From the NCBI RefSeq assembly GCF_000257665.1, contig NZ_AJKR01000002.1:434001-498000 (forward strand): a DNA stretch of 64,000 nt, written 5' to 3'. Under the pieces are notes generated by a model. It was not told where the DNA came from. It searched no databases and worked only from the letters and a program-made list of their open reading frames with translations. Origin of the DNA: Candidatus Aquiluna sp. IMCC13023. GTDB lineage: Bacteria; Actinomycetota; Actinomycetes; Actinomycetales; Microbacteriaceae. Of the stretch, positions 50,654 through 60,895 are shown piece after piece. Each line of letters opens with the position of its first letter. The stretch's first letter is position 1. The position numbers and the translations under genes are program-made.

Positions 50654-52291
50654 ATGTCAGAGCTAAAGATCAACCCGAACGAAATTCGGGATGCCCTGAA
50701 GGACTTCGTGTCGTCCTACGAGTCAAAGGGGACCGACAAGCAAGAGGTTGGCTACGTCACGGACGCAGCTGACGGTATTGCACACGTGGAGGGATTGCCG
50801 TCCGCGATGGCGAATGAGTTGCTCAAGTTTGCCGATGGCACTCTGGGTCTAGCTCTCAACCTAGACGAGCGTGAAATCGGTGTAGTTATCCTCGGTGAGT
50901 TCGGCGGTATCGAACAGGGCATGGAGGTTCACCGAACCGGTGAGGTTTTGTCTGTTCCGGTTGGAGACGGCTTCATGGGTCGCGTTGTGGACCCACTGGG
51001 TGTCCCAATTGACGGACTGGGTGAGATTAAGGCAGAGGGTCGCCGTGCGCTTGAGCTTCAGGCTCCAGGCGTGATGGATCGCAAGTCAGTGCACGAGCCG
51101 CTACAAACCGGTATCAAGGCCATTGACGCCATGATCCCAGTTGGGCGTGGTCAGCGACAGCTAATCATCGGTGACCGCCAGACAGGTAAGACCGCTATTG
51201 CGGTTGACGCGATTATCAACCAGGTTGAAAACTGGAAGTCGAAGGACCCAAATAAGCAGGTTCGTTGTATCTACGTGGCTATTGGTCAAAAGGGCTCAAC
51301 AATCGCAGGTGTGCGCGGAGCTTTGGAAGAAGCCGGCGCAATGGAGTACACGACAATCGTTGCTTCTCCAGCGTCTGATGCTGCTGGATTCAAGTACCTG
51401 GCTCCTTATACCGGTAGCGCCATAGGGCAGCACTGGATGTATGCGGGCAAGCACGTTCTGATCGTCTTTGATGACCTGAGCAAGCAGGCAGAGGCCTACC
51501 GATCAGTGTCATTGCTACTTCGCAGGCCACCGGGTCGCGAGGCCTACCCAGGCGACGTTTTCTATCTTCACTCCAGATTGCTTGAGCGTTGTGCAAAGCT
51601 CTCGGATGCAATGGGTGCCGGTTCGATGACTGGCCTACCAATCGTGGAGACAAAGGCGAATGACGTATCCGCATTCATTCCGACCAACGTGATTTCCATC
51701 ACCGACGGTCAGATCTTCTTGCAGTCAGATTTGTTCAACGCCAATCAGCGACCAGCTATCGACGTTGGTATCTCGGTCTCCCGTGTTGGTGGAGCTGCTC
51801 AGCAAAAGGGCATCAAGAAGGTTTCTGGAACCTTGAAGCTTGAGCTAGCTCAGTACCGATCCCTTGAAGCGTTTGCAATGTTCGCATCTGATCTTGATGC
51901 TGCGAGCAGGAAACAGCTTGCCCGCGGAGCGAGACTCACAGAGCTATTGAAGCAGCCTCAGTATTCACCGTACCCAGTTGAAGACCAGACAGTTTCAATC
52001 TGGGCCGGAACTGCAGGCTTGCTTGATGAGTTGCCGGTAGAGGACATCCTGAGATTTGAGCAGGAGTTCTTGGATTACCTAAAGCGCAACTCGAAGGCTC
52101 TGACAACTATCCGCGAGACTGAGAAGCTAGAAGATGACACCATCAACGAGCTTCAGAAGGCGATGGATCAGTTCAAGAAGATGTTCCAGTTGCACACCGG
52201 GGAGCCACTAATCGGTTCTGGTAAGGACAACGTTGAGGCGCTAGCCGACGACGAAATTGACCAAGAGAAAATCGTTCGCCAAAAGCGATAG
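50654..52291 (+). CDS. atpA: ATP synthase F1 subunit alpha
   Basis: Non-catalytic nucleotide-binding subunit, 545 aa. The Walker A is [13 protein letters not shown] (about residue 172). An N-terminal beta-barrel domain with [13 protein letters not shown] precedes it, and the conserved [27 protein letters not shown] and [17 protein letters not shown] follow. GAGGAACC-type ribosome-binding site upstream of ATG 50654. Confidence 0.97.
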   Translation: MSELKINPNEIRDALKDFVSSYESKGTDKQEVGYVTDAADGIAHVEGLPSAMANELLKFADGTLGLALNLDEREIGVVILGEFGGIEQGMEVHRTGEVLSVPVGDGFMGRVVDPLGVPIDGLGEIKAEGRRALELQAPGVMDRKSVHEPLQTGIKAIDAMIPVGRGQRQLIIGDRQTGKTAIAVDAIINQVENWKSKDPNKQVRCIYVAIGQKGSTIAGVRGALEEAGAMEYTTIVASPASDAAGFKYLAPYTGSAIGQHWMYAGKHVLIVFDDLSKQAEAYRSVSLLLRRPPGREAYPGDVFYLHSRLLERCAKLSDAMGAGSMTGLPIVETKANDVSAFIPTNVISITDGQIFLQSDLFNANQRPAIDVGISVSRVGGAAQQKGIKKVSGTLKLELAQYRSLEAFAMFASDLDAASRKQLARGARLTELLKQPQYSPYPVEDQTVSIWAGTAGLLDELPVEDILRFEQEFLDYLKRNSKALTTIRETEKLEDDTINELQKAMDQFKKMFQLHTGEPLIGSGKDNVEALADDEIDQEKIVRQKR

Positions 52292-52311
52292 AGACAAGTA
52301 AGGGTTAGGTT

Positions 52312-53211
52312 ATGGGATCGCAACTTCGGGTCTACAGGCAGAAAATAAAGTCTGCCAAGACGACCAAGAAGATCACCCGTGCCATGGAGTTAATCTCGGC
52401 ATCGAGAATCCAGAAGGCACAGCAGCGTGTGAGCGCGTCAAATCCGTATACCCGGGCTGTTAACAAGGCTGTTTCCGCAGTCGCGACCTACTCAGATGTT
52501 GATCACCCTCTTACTCGAAAGATTGAGTCACCTACTCGTTCCGCAATTGTGGTGTTTACATCTGACAGAGGTCTTGCCGGAGCGTTTTCTTCATCTGTCC
52601 TCAAAGAAGTTGAGCAGCTGACAAAACTTCTGAAAGATCAGGGTCAAGAGGTTCTTTACTACCTAGTGGGGCGCAAGGCTGTGGCGAACTTCAAGTTCCG
52701 TCAGCGTGCAGCGCAGAAGGTGTGGACCGGCGGTACCGACGTCCCGACTCTAGAAACCGCTCGCGAGATTGCTGACGAAATAACTGAGTTGTTCATTAAG
52801 TCGACTGAAGACGGTGGCGTTGACCAGATTTATCTTGTGGGAAACCAATTTGTTTCCATGATGGTCCAGGAGCCAAACACCACCAGGCTGTTGCCCTTAG
52901 AGATCGTTGAGCAGGAGGCCGAGGAGAGTGAAGTTCATCCACTCTACGAGTTCGAGCCTGAGGTAGAAAAGGTTCTTGACAGTTTGCTTCCGGTTTACAT
53001 CGAAAACCGCATCTACAACAAAATGCTGCAGTCCGCGGCTGCCGAGCACGCCGCAAGACAAAAAGCGATGAAGAGCGCAACAGACAACGCTGAAAAGTTA
53101 ATACTGAACTACACCAGACTCTCCAACCAGGCGCGTCAGGCAGAGATCACCCAGCAAATTTCGGAAATTGTTGGAGGCGCAGATGCGCTCTCAACGGTGT
53201 CCGAGGACTAA
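52312..53211 (+). CDS. atpG: ATP synthase F1 subunit gamma
   Basis: Central rotor shaft, 299 aa. Conserved N-terminal helix ([21 protein letters not shown]), [13 protein letters not shown] near residue 85 and C-terminal helix ([25 protein letters not shown]). Lies between atpA and atpD in the usual order, with GGGTTAGG near the start codon. Confidence 0.96.
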   Translation: MGSQLRVYRQKIKSAKTTKKITRAMELISASRIQKAQQRVSASNPYTRAVNKAVSAVATYSDVDHPLTRKIESPTRSAIVVFTSDRGLAGAFSSSVLKEVEQLTKLLKDQGQEVLYYLVGRKAVANFKFRQRAAQKVWTGGTDVPTLETAREIADEITELFIKSTEDGGVDQIYLVGNQFVSMMVQEPNTTRLLPLEIVEQEAEESEVHPLYEFEPEVEKVLDSLLPVYIENRIYNKMLQSAAAEHAARQKAMKSATDNAEKLILNYTRLSNQARQAEITQQISEIVGGADALSTVSED

Positions 53212-54662
<1,451 letters not shown>

Positions 54663-54663
<1 letters not shown>

Positions 54664-54932
54664 TGGCCAACCTTATTCAGGTGAACTTAGTTGCCGCGGA
54701 CCGCGAGATTTGGTCCGGGGAGGCATCTATGGTCATTGCTAAAACCTCAGAGGGCGAGATTGGATTACTTGCTGGGCATGAGCCCATGCTTGCAATTCTG
54801 ATTCCTGGCTCAATCAGAGTGACTACAGCCGACGGCGGGAAAGTTGTTGCCGAAACTGAAGCGGGTGGCTTTTTGTCGATGGAGCATGACACTCTGACTC
54901 TCGTGGTCAGGGACGCTCACTTAGTTAGCTAA
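54663..54932 (+). CDS. atpC: ATP synthase F1 subunit epsilon, short form
   Basis: The 89-aa product covers only the N-terminal beta-sandwich that binds gamma and the c-ring (VAADREIWSGEASMVIAKTSEGEIGLLAGHEPMLAILIPG). It ends at VVRDAHLVS, without the C-terminal two-helix hairpin that inhibits ATP hydrolysis in longer forms (about 130 aa). Short forms occur in actinobacteria. GTG 54663 overlaps the atpD stop; yaaA follows with no gap. Confidence 0.93.
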
Positions 54933-55670
54933 ATGCTAGTTCTACTGCCGCCGTCGGAGACCAAGCGTCCCGGCGGCGTTGGTGTTTCCATAGATAAAGC
55001 CGCAATTATTTGGGCGGCCCTGGATCCCGCAAGAGATGTTGCGGTAAAAGCTCTAATTCAGCTGTGCCAGGACGAAGAGGCGGCTGCAAAGTCCCTAAAG
55101 CTTGGCAAGACAAACAGAAAAGACATTCAGGCAAACCTAGAGATTATGACTTCCGGGACAATGCCTGCCCTGCAGCGCTACACAGGTGTGTTGTATGACG
55201 CACTTGGTTACGATGAGCTTTCCAAAGACGCTCTCCAGCGAGCAGAAAATCAGATGTTCATACAGTCTTCTTTGTTTGGGCTAGTCCCGGCTATGGAGCG
55301 GATTCCTTACTATCGGCTTTCCGCAGGCTCTTTGCTTCCGGGGGTTTCTCTTTCAAGACTTTGGGCGGATGCCCATAAGGATGTCTGGCCGAGGCTCAAG
55401 GGTCAAATTTTGGATATGAGATCCAAAGCATATGTTTCTTTGAATCCAATTCCGAAGGACAAGGACTCCTTTTTCTTGGAAGTGCTAGACGCCAACAGTG
55501 GCAGAGCACTCAATCACTTCAACAAAAAGGCCAAGGGCGCTTTTGCCAAGGCCTTTTTGGAGACGGGGCTTCAATCCAGTTCGGAGATTCCAATGGTCGC
55601 AAAGCGTGCTGGCTTGGAAGCCAGAGTTTCGGGGCGAATAGTAGAGCTGTTCGTGCCAGCAGGCTTTTAG
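54933..55670 (+). CDS. yaaA: YaaA (UPF0246) peroxide-stress family protein
   Basis: A 245-aa protein starting LVLLPPSETKRPGG, the YaaA family signature. Further conserved parts are YTGVLYDALGYD, SSLFGLVPAMERIPYYRLSAGS and NHFNKKAKGAFAKAF. In Escherichia coli YaaA limits iron-driven DNA damage during peroxide stress. The ATG directly follows the atpC TAA, so it is likely a last gene of the atp transcript. The stop overlaps the convergent ectodomain gene by 4 bp. Confidence 0.88.
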   Translation: MLVLLPPSETKRPGGVGVSIDKAAIIWAALDPARDVAVKALIQLCQDEEAAAKSLKLGKTNRKDIQANLEIMTSGTMPALQRYTGVLYDALGYDELSKDALQRAENQMFIQSSLFGLVPAMERIPYYRLSAGSLLPGVSLSRLWADAHKDVWPRLKGQILDMRSKAYVSLNPIPKDKDSFFLEVLDANSGRALNHFNKKAKGAFAKAFLETGLQSSSEIPMVAKRAGLEARVSGRIVELFVPAGF

Positions 55671-57061
55671 TCGATCATTTCCGAGACAGCGGGTCCCTTT
55701 TGGTTCACATCCATCGGCAGCATGACCATCGGTTCGGGAAGTTCAATAACTCCTTCTTCCAAGGAAATGACTGAATCAAACCAACCCTGATCATTGAAAA
55801 GCACATATCCCGGCACTAACCAGTAGTTTCCCAACGAGTCCCAAACTGACAACATGGTTGCTTCGGCCCGTTCAACGGTTAGCTGGATGATTTCTGGCTC
55901 ATAGTTTTGATTTGGATCCTGTATGTACGGATCGTCGATTGAGACAGCTCCAGGTTCTGTGGCAGGCGCTGTTCCATCCTCTAAGTAGGGTTCGGGCTGA
56001 ATCTCGTCGCTAATTCCAGCCTCTACTGGTTCGCTACTCGCCGTTCTTGAATCGGCGGCCATTTGGCCCTCAATGCTTCGGTAGAAACGCTCTGGAGGGT
56101 TTCCATACCAGCGACCCTCCGAAATACGGCTAACCGCGTCGATAGCAGAAACGGTATCGAATGAACCTCTGGGGACAAGCTCAATGCTGTGGCTAGAGAA
56201 GTAGGTCAGTTGGCCATCCATTCCCCAGTTCAAATACGTTTGCAAGCCGCTTTCAACTGAGTTAGTCAGGTAGGGAAGGGATGCGTATGCTCCCCAGTCG
56301 TCGCGGTAGATCGTGATCGAGTCCTCTTGGAAATCAAGGCCCGCACGCTCAAGCAGTGAGACGGCTTCGATCTTCAGCTCTGAGGCCGAGGGAATTAGTT
56401 CAGGGGTTGGTTGGGGCTCGCAAGACTGTAATTCGTCATTTGAAGCTTCCGCTGCATCGGCCGCGCAGTCGTATCGGTAATCGCTCCAATTTGAGAATGA
56501 CCAGCTACCGGTTCCGCTCCAGTAGATGCTGAGGTAGGCGTTTTCTTCCGTTATCGAATAGCTCGGGTAACTATCGTCTGACCATTCGTCACGAACTGGC
56601 TCGCCAGTTACTCCAAACAGAATGCTCATTTTCTTCAAGATATCTAGAGGGTCGCCGACAAGTTTTCCTTGAAAAACCTGACCGTTGCCGGTTGCGTCAG
56701 TGACTCCTGGCCCTGCGTTATATTCGTAGCTAATCCAGCTGGGCCAATAGACCGAGGATTCTGCCATGTCCGAGGTTCCCTCGGCACTCGAGCTCAGCTT
56801 CTGGCCGCCACCCGATGCATCTGCGACGGTGAACAACGCAGGGGGCGTCATAACTGCGGGCAGGGTCACAGCAAGCGCTACCGCGGTCACAGCAAGCGAG
56901 AAACCGCCAACCCCGACCCCTAGCCTTAGTCCGCGAAAGCCGAACTGCCTTTGGGGTTTGCCAAGGGATGCACCTGTGACAACCGTGTGGTCTAGTACGG
57001 GGGCATCTCGCCCAGGATCAGCTGATGCGATTCTTTTCTGAAGCTCAAATTCTTCGTTCAT
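55667..57061 (-). CDS. Membrane protein with large external domain, probable anti-sigma-factor partner
   Basis: A 464-aa protein. The cytosolic N-terminus of about 45 residues (MNEEFELQKRIASADPGRDA) precedes one membrane helix (LGVGVGGFSLAVTAVALAVTLPAVM) and a large external domain rich in acidic, Ser, Tyr and Trp residues, with a Pro/Glu-rich segment near residues 350-390. Short cytosolic tail, one membrane span and position 19 bp behind an ECF sigma factor suggest a sigma-controlling or sigma-controlled envelope protein, but no zinc anti-sigma HXXXCXXC motif is seen. ATG 57061 is chosen; a TTG at 57097 would extend into the sigma gene. Confidence 0.7.
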   Translation of the reverse strand: MNEEFELQKRIASADPGRDAPVLDHTVVTGASLGKPQRQFGFRGLRLGVGVGGFSLAVTAVALAVTLPAVMTPPALFTVADASGGGQKLSSSAEGTSDMAESSVYWPSWISYEYNAGPGVTDATGNGQVFQGKLVGDPLDILKKMSILFGVTGEPVRDEWSDDSYPSYSITEENAYLSIYWSGTGSWSFSNWSDYRYDCAADAAEASNDELQSCEPQPTPELIPSASELKIEAVSLLERAGLDFQEDSITIYRDDWGAYASLPYLTNSVESGLQTYLNWGMDGQLTYFSSHSIELVPRGSFDTVSAIDAVSRISEGRWYGNPPERFYRSIEGQMAADSRTASSEPVEAGISDEIQPEPYLEDGTAPATEPGAVSIDDPYIQDPNQNYEPEIIQLTVERAEATMLSVWDSLGNYWLVPGYVLFNDQGWFDSVISLEEGVIELPEPMVMLPMDVNQKGPAVSEMID

Positions 57062-57080
57062 GTCAGTTATGCGTAACCAG

Positions 57081-57566
57081 CTACTGAATATTTTCAAGAT
57101 TTAGCAAACCTTTTAGTTTTTGCTTTGCCCGGGTTAGCCTTATAGCCGCCGCATTTTCGGACATCTCGAGTACTTTCGAGATTTCTGCGTTTGAAAGACC
57201 TTCAAGCGCCCAAAGCGAAATTATTTCTCGCTCCGCTGGGATCAGGCCGGCAAAAGCATCGCTGAGCTCTATATCTGCCAGGGCGATTGATTCAGCGGAT
57301 GGTGCTGCTACTGGTTCGGCGAGCCTGGCCAGGATGCCATTGCGCCCGGATTGCTTGCGATGAAAGTTAGAGACCAGATACCGAGCTGTTTTGTAAAGCC
57401 ACGGCAATTCGAAGCCCTCAGGAATTTGTTCTTTCTTGCTCCAGGCAATCTCAAAAAGATCCGATGCTAGATCTTCGACCTCACTAATAGGAACTCGCCT
57501 GGACAAATATGCGCTGATCATTGGCAACTGAGCGCGAAACACTCGGTTGAATTCCTCTGGCGACAT
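57081..57566 (-). CDS. ECF-type RNA polymerase sigma factor
   Basis: A 161-aa group IV sigma factor. Region 2 spans about residues 10-80 (VEDLASDLFEIAWSKKEQI, then LPWLYKTARYLVSNFHRK) and region 4 about 105-155 (FAGLIPAEREIISLWALEGLSNAEISKVLEMSENAAAIRLTRAKQKLK), with the helix-turn-helix at SNAEISKVLEMSENAAAIRL. AGAGGAG lies 5 nt before the ATG. It is followed by the membrane partner gene on the same strand. The target regulon cannot be read from this window. Confidence 0.9.
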   Translation of the reverse strand: MSPEEFNRVFRAQLPMISAYLSRRVPISEVEDLASDLFEIAWSKKEQIPEGFELPWLYKTARYLVSNFHRKQSGRNGILARLAEPVAAPSAESIALADIELSDAFAGLIPAEREIISLWALEGLSNAEISKVLEMSENAAAIRLTRAKQKLKGLLNLENIQ

Positions 57567-57578
57567 ATGGCTCCTCTA

Positions 57579-57593
57579 ACTACTAAATGTAGT
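57579..57593. promoter_or_regulatory. Inverted repeat upstream of the sigma factor gene
   Basis: ACTAC-TAAAT-GTAGT, 13 nt upstream of the sigma ATG and just before its ribosome-binding site. It could be an operator or part of an autoregulated promoter. It recalls BlaI/MecI-type half sites (TGTAGT), but the arms are imperfect and no such regulator is in the window. Confidence 0.35.
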
Positions 57594-57609
57594 CAGTGCA
57601 CAAATATTT

Positions 57610-58164
57610 TCAGCTAGATAAGAAGCAATTTACTGAGTGATCTTTTACCATTCCTGTTGATTGCATAAGGGCATACATGGTCGTGGAGCCAACAAATTTT
57701 ATTCCGAGCCGCTTGAGCTCTTTGCTGAGGGCATCGGACTCTGGACTCGTTGTGATCGATTCTTGAGATCTGCCGGATGACGATGGGTTTGGGGCGAAGG
57801 ACCAAAGAATTTGTGTCAGGTCCAGGGACTTGTCCAGGATTACCCGCGCATTATTTACGGCGGCGGATATTTTGGCTCGATTCCTGATTATGCGCGAATC
57901 GGACATCAGCTCTTCGATCTTCGATTCGTCAAAGGCTGCGACTTTATCTAATTCGAAGTTATCAAAAGCTTCCCGAAAGCCCTCTCTTCGCTTCAGGATT
58001 GTTAGCCAGCTCAGACCCGCCTGAAAGCCTTCGAGGGTCATTTTCTCGAAGAGGTTTCGTTGCCCCGTAAGTTCTTTGCCCCACTCGTTGTCGTGGTAGT
58101 CGATGTAAATCTGATCCGAGTTGACCCAAGGACACCGGACGAGATCTTGGGAGCCGGTGCTCAT
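57610..58164 (-). CDS. tag: DNA-3-methyladenine glycosylase I
   Basis: Excises 3-methyladenine from alkylated DNA. The 184-aa protein shows the family zinc ligands: Cys in VRCPWVN, His in IDYHDNEWG, and the C-terminal His and Cys in KDHSVNCFLSS. LFEKMTLEGFQAGLSWLTILKRREGFREAF carries the catalytic region. Its ATGA overlaps the ogt stop by 4 bp, forming a two-gene alkylation-repair operon. Confidence 0.93.
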   Translation of the reverse strand: MSTGSQDLVRCPWVNSDQIYIDYHDNEWGKELTGQRNLFEKMTLEGFQAGLSWLTILKRREGFREAFDNFELDKVAAFDESKIEELMSDSRIIRNRAKISAAVNNARVILDKSLDLTQILWSFAPNPSSSGRSQESITTSPESDALSKELKRLGIKFVGSTTMYALMQSTGMVKDHSVNCFLSS

Positions 58165-58658
58165 TCTTTGAACTCAATCTGCTCAAAGGCCAAGAGCCAA
58201 CGCTTGGTAACCAGGCCCTCGCCACCGGAGTACCCAGTAATTCGTCTCTCTGCACCTAAAATCCGGTGGCAACCGACCAGTAGTGGCAACGGGTTCGCAC
58301 CCACTGCACCGCCAACGGCACGAACCGCCCTTGGGTTTCCGACGGCCAAGGCTAACTCTGCATAGGTGCTCTGCTCACCGAAGTCCAGCTTGGCTATTTG
58401 CGCCCAGACTGCCAGCTGGAAAGCGGTTCCGGCTATGTCCAAAGGAACAGAGAAGCCCTTCCTGGAACCTTCGAAGAATTCAGACAGCTGATCGGCCGCA
58501 TCTAGAGCAAAACGGTGTGCTTTCGCCGAGTCTGAAAATTCAATTCGAACGGAACCAGGCGGCAAAATTTCTATTCGAGCGACACCAGCCTGAGTAGCGC
58601 CAATGGAAATTTTTCCTATGGGGGATTTAATCAGCTTGAGCGACGATAGTTCTGTCAT
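58161..58658 (-). CDS. ogt: Methylated-DNA--protein-cysteine methyltransferase (variant active site)
   Basis: Suicide repair of O6-alkylguanine by transfer to an active-site cysteine. The 165-aa protein has the C-terminal MGMT domain with FQLAVWAQIAKLDFGEQSTYAELA, the NPRAVRAVGGAVGANPLPLLV helix and RITGYSGG. The active site, normally PCHRV, reads GCHRI: Cys130, His131 and Arg132 are kept but the preceding Pro is Gly129. The Cys-His pair suggests activity; the Pro change is unusual. First gene of the ogt-tag pair, with a 4-bp overlap. Confidence 0.85.
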   Translation of the reverse strand: MTELSSLKLIKSPIGKISIGATQAGVARIEILPPGSVRIEFSDSAKAHRFALDAADQLSEFFEGSRKGFSVPLDIAGTAFQLAVWAQIAKLDFGEQSTYAELALAVGNPRAVRAVGGAVGANPLPLLVGCHRILGAERRITGYSGGEGLVTKRWLLAFEQIEFKE

Positions 58659-58729
58659 GTCAAGAAGTATTGCAAAGTTTCCAGCAGGTCCGAAATTTAG
58701 GCTCCGGGACCTGTGGAAAAATTACCAAG

Positions 58730-60223
58730 TTAGAGTCGCTTACCGGCCTCTATCAGAACCGATCTCAGTATTTGCTCGATCTCTTCGAATTCCTTCGGAC
58801 CGCAGGTAAGGGGAGGGGCAAGTTGAATTACCGGATCCCCACGATCGTCGGCACGGCAGTAGAGACCCTGTTCGTAAAGAGCGTTATTCAAGAATCCTCG
58901 AAGAATTTTCTCGGACTCTTCTCGAGTCAGAGACTCCTTAGTTTCCTGATTTCGAACTAGCTCTATTGCGAAGAAGTAACCATCGCCTCTAACGTCTCCA
59001 ACGATTGGCAGGTCCTTCAGCTTTTCAAGTGTCTTGCGGAAGATCGGGGAGTTGATCCGGACGTTGTCGACCAGTCTTTCCTTGTCATAGATGTCCAAGT
59101 TTGCCAATGCCACCGCGCAAGCGACCGGATGGGCCGCGAACGTATAGCCATGGGCAAGAGTGACGGTGCCCTCGTTGAAAGGAGTGAAGTATTTTTCCTT
59201 TATGAATAGAGCGCCGAGTGGTGCGACACCTGAAGTAATCGCCTTGGCGGTGATCATCATGTCTGGATTTATGTCGTATCGCTGTGATCCAAACATTTCT
59301 CCGGTGCGGCCAAAGCCGGTGATGGTTTCGTCTGCGACCAAGATAACGTCGTACTTATCGCAGATTTCGCGAATGCGCTTGAAGTAGCTGTTTGGTGCCG
59401 TGAAGCATCCACCCGCATTTTGAATTGGCTCGACAAAGAATGCCGCAACAGTATCGGGCCCTTCAAATAAGATAACTTCTTCTAAGCGGTTGGCAGCCCA
59501 GAGCGCGAATTCATCCTCGGTTTTGAAACGTGAATCTGCTCGATACCAGTTGGTGTTCGGGATGCGGAATGTGGATGGAACAAGCGGCTCAAACATCTGC
59601 TTGAAGGCGGCAATTCCAGTTATTGAAAGCGCACCGTGGCTGGTGCCGTGATAGGCGGTCTGCCGAGAAATCACCTTGTGTTTTAGGGGTTTGCCCGTCA
59701 TCTTGAAATACTGCTTGGCGATCTTCCAAGCCGATTCCACTGCTTCGCCACCACCGGTGGTGAAAAAGATTCTGGTCAGGTCCTTTGGCGCGTATGAAAT
59801 CAACCTCTCGGCAAGCTCTACGGCTCTTGGGTGTGCGTAGGACCATAGCGGCATGAAGTCAAGCTCCATGGTTTGTTTGGCAGCAGCATCAGCTAGTTCT
59901 TGTCTGCCGTGCCCAGCGTTGACCGTGAAGAGTCCGGATAGTCCGTCGATGACTCTGCGGCCCTTTGAATCAGTCAGGTAGTGACCATCGGCCTTCTGAA
60001 TAATGGTCATGTCAATTTTGTTGTATGGGCTGTGACGAGTGAAGTGCATCCAAAGGTGCTTCTTCGCACTCTTTTGAAGCGCCTTGTCCCCGACCTCTTG
60101 ACCGGCTGCCATGGCGTGGACTATCGGGAAGTCGGACTTGGATGCATTTGAAACGTGGCTTTTTTTCTTGGAACTGAACAGATCCCTTAGGGATTTAGTC
60201 TTGTTGTTCTCCTGGATTGCCAT
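58730..60223 (-). CDS. Class III (omega) aminotransferase, putrescine/GABA-type
   Basis: A 497-aa PLP transaminase of the class III family, likely acting on putrescine or GABA. Features are FFTTGGGEAVESAWKIA (cofactor phosphate site), YHGTSHGALSITG, the Asp of VADETITGFGRTGEMF and the Schiff-base Lys in MMITAKAITSGVAPLGA. The substrate is inferred from the flanking Lrp-type regulator, aminobutyraldehyde dehydrogenase and polyamine transporter. Sequence alone would also allow other omega-amino acids. It is downstream of and co-directional with the Lrp gene. Confidence 0.85.
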   Translation of the reverse strand: MAIQENNKTKSLRDLFSSKKKSHVSNASKSDFPIVHAMAAGQEVGDKALQKSAKKHLWMHFTRHSPYNKIDMTIIQKADGHYLTDSKGRRVIDGLSGLFTVNAGHGRQELADAAAKQTMELDFMPLWSYAHPRAVELAERLISYAPKDLTRIFFTTGGGEAVESAWKIAKQYFKMTGKPLKHKVISRQTAYHGTSHGALSITGIAAFKQMFEPLVPSTFRIPNTNWYRADSRFKTEDEFALWAANRLEEVILFEGPDTVAAFFVEPIQNAGGCFTAPNSYFKRIREICDKYDVILVADETITGFGRTGEMFGSQRYDINPDMMITAKAITSGVAPLGALFIKEKYFTPFNEGTVTLAHGYTFAAHPVACAVALANLDIYDKERLVDNVRINSPIFRKTLEKLKDLPIVGDVRGDGYFFAIELVRNQETKESLTREESEKILRGFLNNALYEQGLYCRADDRGDPVIQLAPPLTCGPKEFEEIEQILRSVLIEAGKRL

Positions 60224-60265
60224 TTCATATCACTTCTTACTGTTTTTTAGTTGGAGAGAAACTCG

Positions 60266-60739
60266 TCATCGAGTTCCCCAGTTGTAGTGCTGCTTTTCTA
60301 GTTTTAGGTACACAAAACTTTCGGCGGAAATGACTCCGGGCAATGCTCGTATTTGCTCATGGATAAGGGCTAGCAGGGCATCATCGTCCTCGCAGACAGC
60401 CTCAGCCATGATGTCGAAGCTTCCGGCAGTCAGCACCACATAGTCAACGGAGGCTATCTCTGCCAGCGACTTAGCGATAATCAGAGCATTTCCGGAGCAT
60501 TTGATTCCGATCATCGCTTGTCTCGAAAAACCCAAGACAAGAGGGTCGGTTACCGCGACAATTTGCATAACCTTGGCTTCAGTCAACTTCTGGACTCGCT
60601 GCCTCACGGCCGCTTCAGATAGTCCGACGACCTTTCCAATTTCCGCGTAGGACTTCCTACCGTCATGCTGCAGCTCTTCGACGATGAGCTTAGAAGTCTC
60701 GTCAAGTTGCGACCGGCGGGTCCTTAGGGTTTTGGACAT
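60266..60739 (-). CDS. Lrp/AsnC-family transcriptional regulator
   Basis: A 157-aa regulator. The N-terminal winged helix (KLIVEELQHDGRKSYAEIGKVVGLSEAAVRQRVQKLTEA) is followed by an AsnC/RAM ligand-binding domain (VDYVVLTAGSFDIMAEAVCEDDDALLALIHEQI). It is transcribed with the aminotransferase gene and divergent from the dehydrogenase gene, the typical place for a local regulator of polyamine catabolism. The ligand is not known. Confidence 0.9.
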   Translation of the reverse strand: MSKTLRTRRSQLDETSKLIVEELQHDGRKSYAEIGKVVGLSEAAVRQRVQKLTEAKVMQIVAVTDPLVLGFSRQAMIGIKCSGNALIIAKSLAEIASVDYVVLTAGSFDIMAEAVCEDDDALLALIHEQIRALPGVISAESFVYLKLEKQHYNWGTR

Positions 60740-60895
60740 ACCGTCAGTATCACACTTTTTAGCGTCCCAAATGGTCTTTTCCGCCGAATTATTGTCAATT
60801 TGTTACGAAATCGGTCCTGTTTGGAGACTTGAGTGTCGAAATGCTTATTTGGGTTTAGAGTTTTAGTGGATTAACTCGAAGAGGAGTGGTGAACA
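60740..60895. promoter_or_regulatory. Divergent control region between lrp-type regulator and aminobutyraldehyde dehydrogenase
   Basis: A 156-bp AT-rich gap, long for this genome, suited to hold binding sites for the Lrp-type regulator. A GATACT hexamer is 6 nt before the regulator ATG, and GAGGAG precedes the dehydrogenase GTG. No clear operator palindrome could be identified by eye. Confidence 0.4.

Noticed and set aside
57579-57593. True BlaI/MecI operator
   Set aside because: Only one arm matches TGTAGT and no BlaI or beta-lactamase gene is nearby; kept only as an unassigned inverted repeat.
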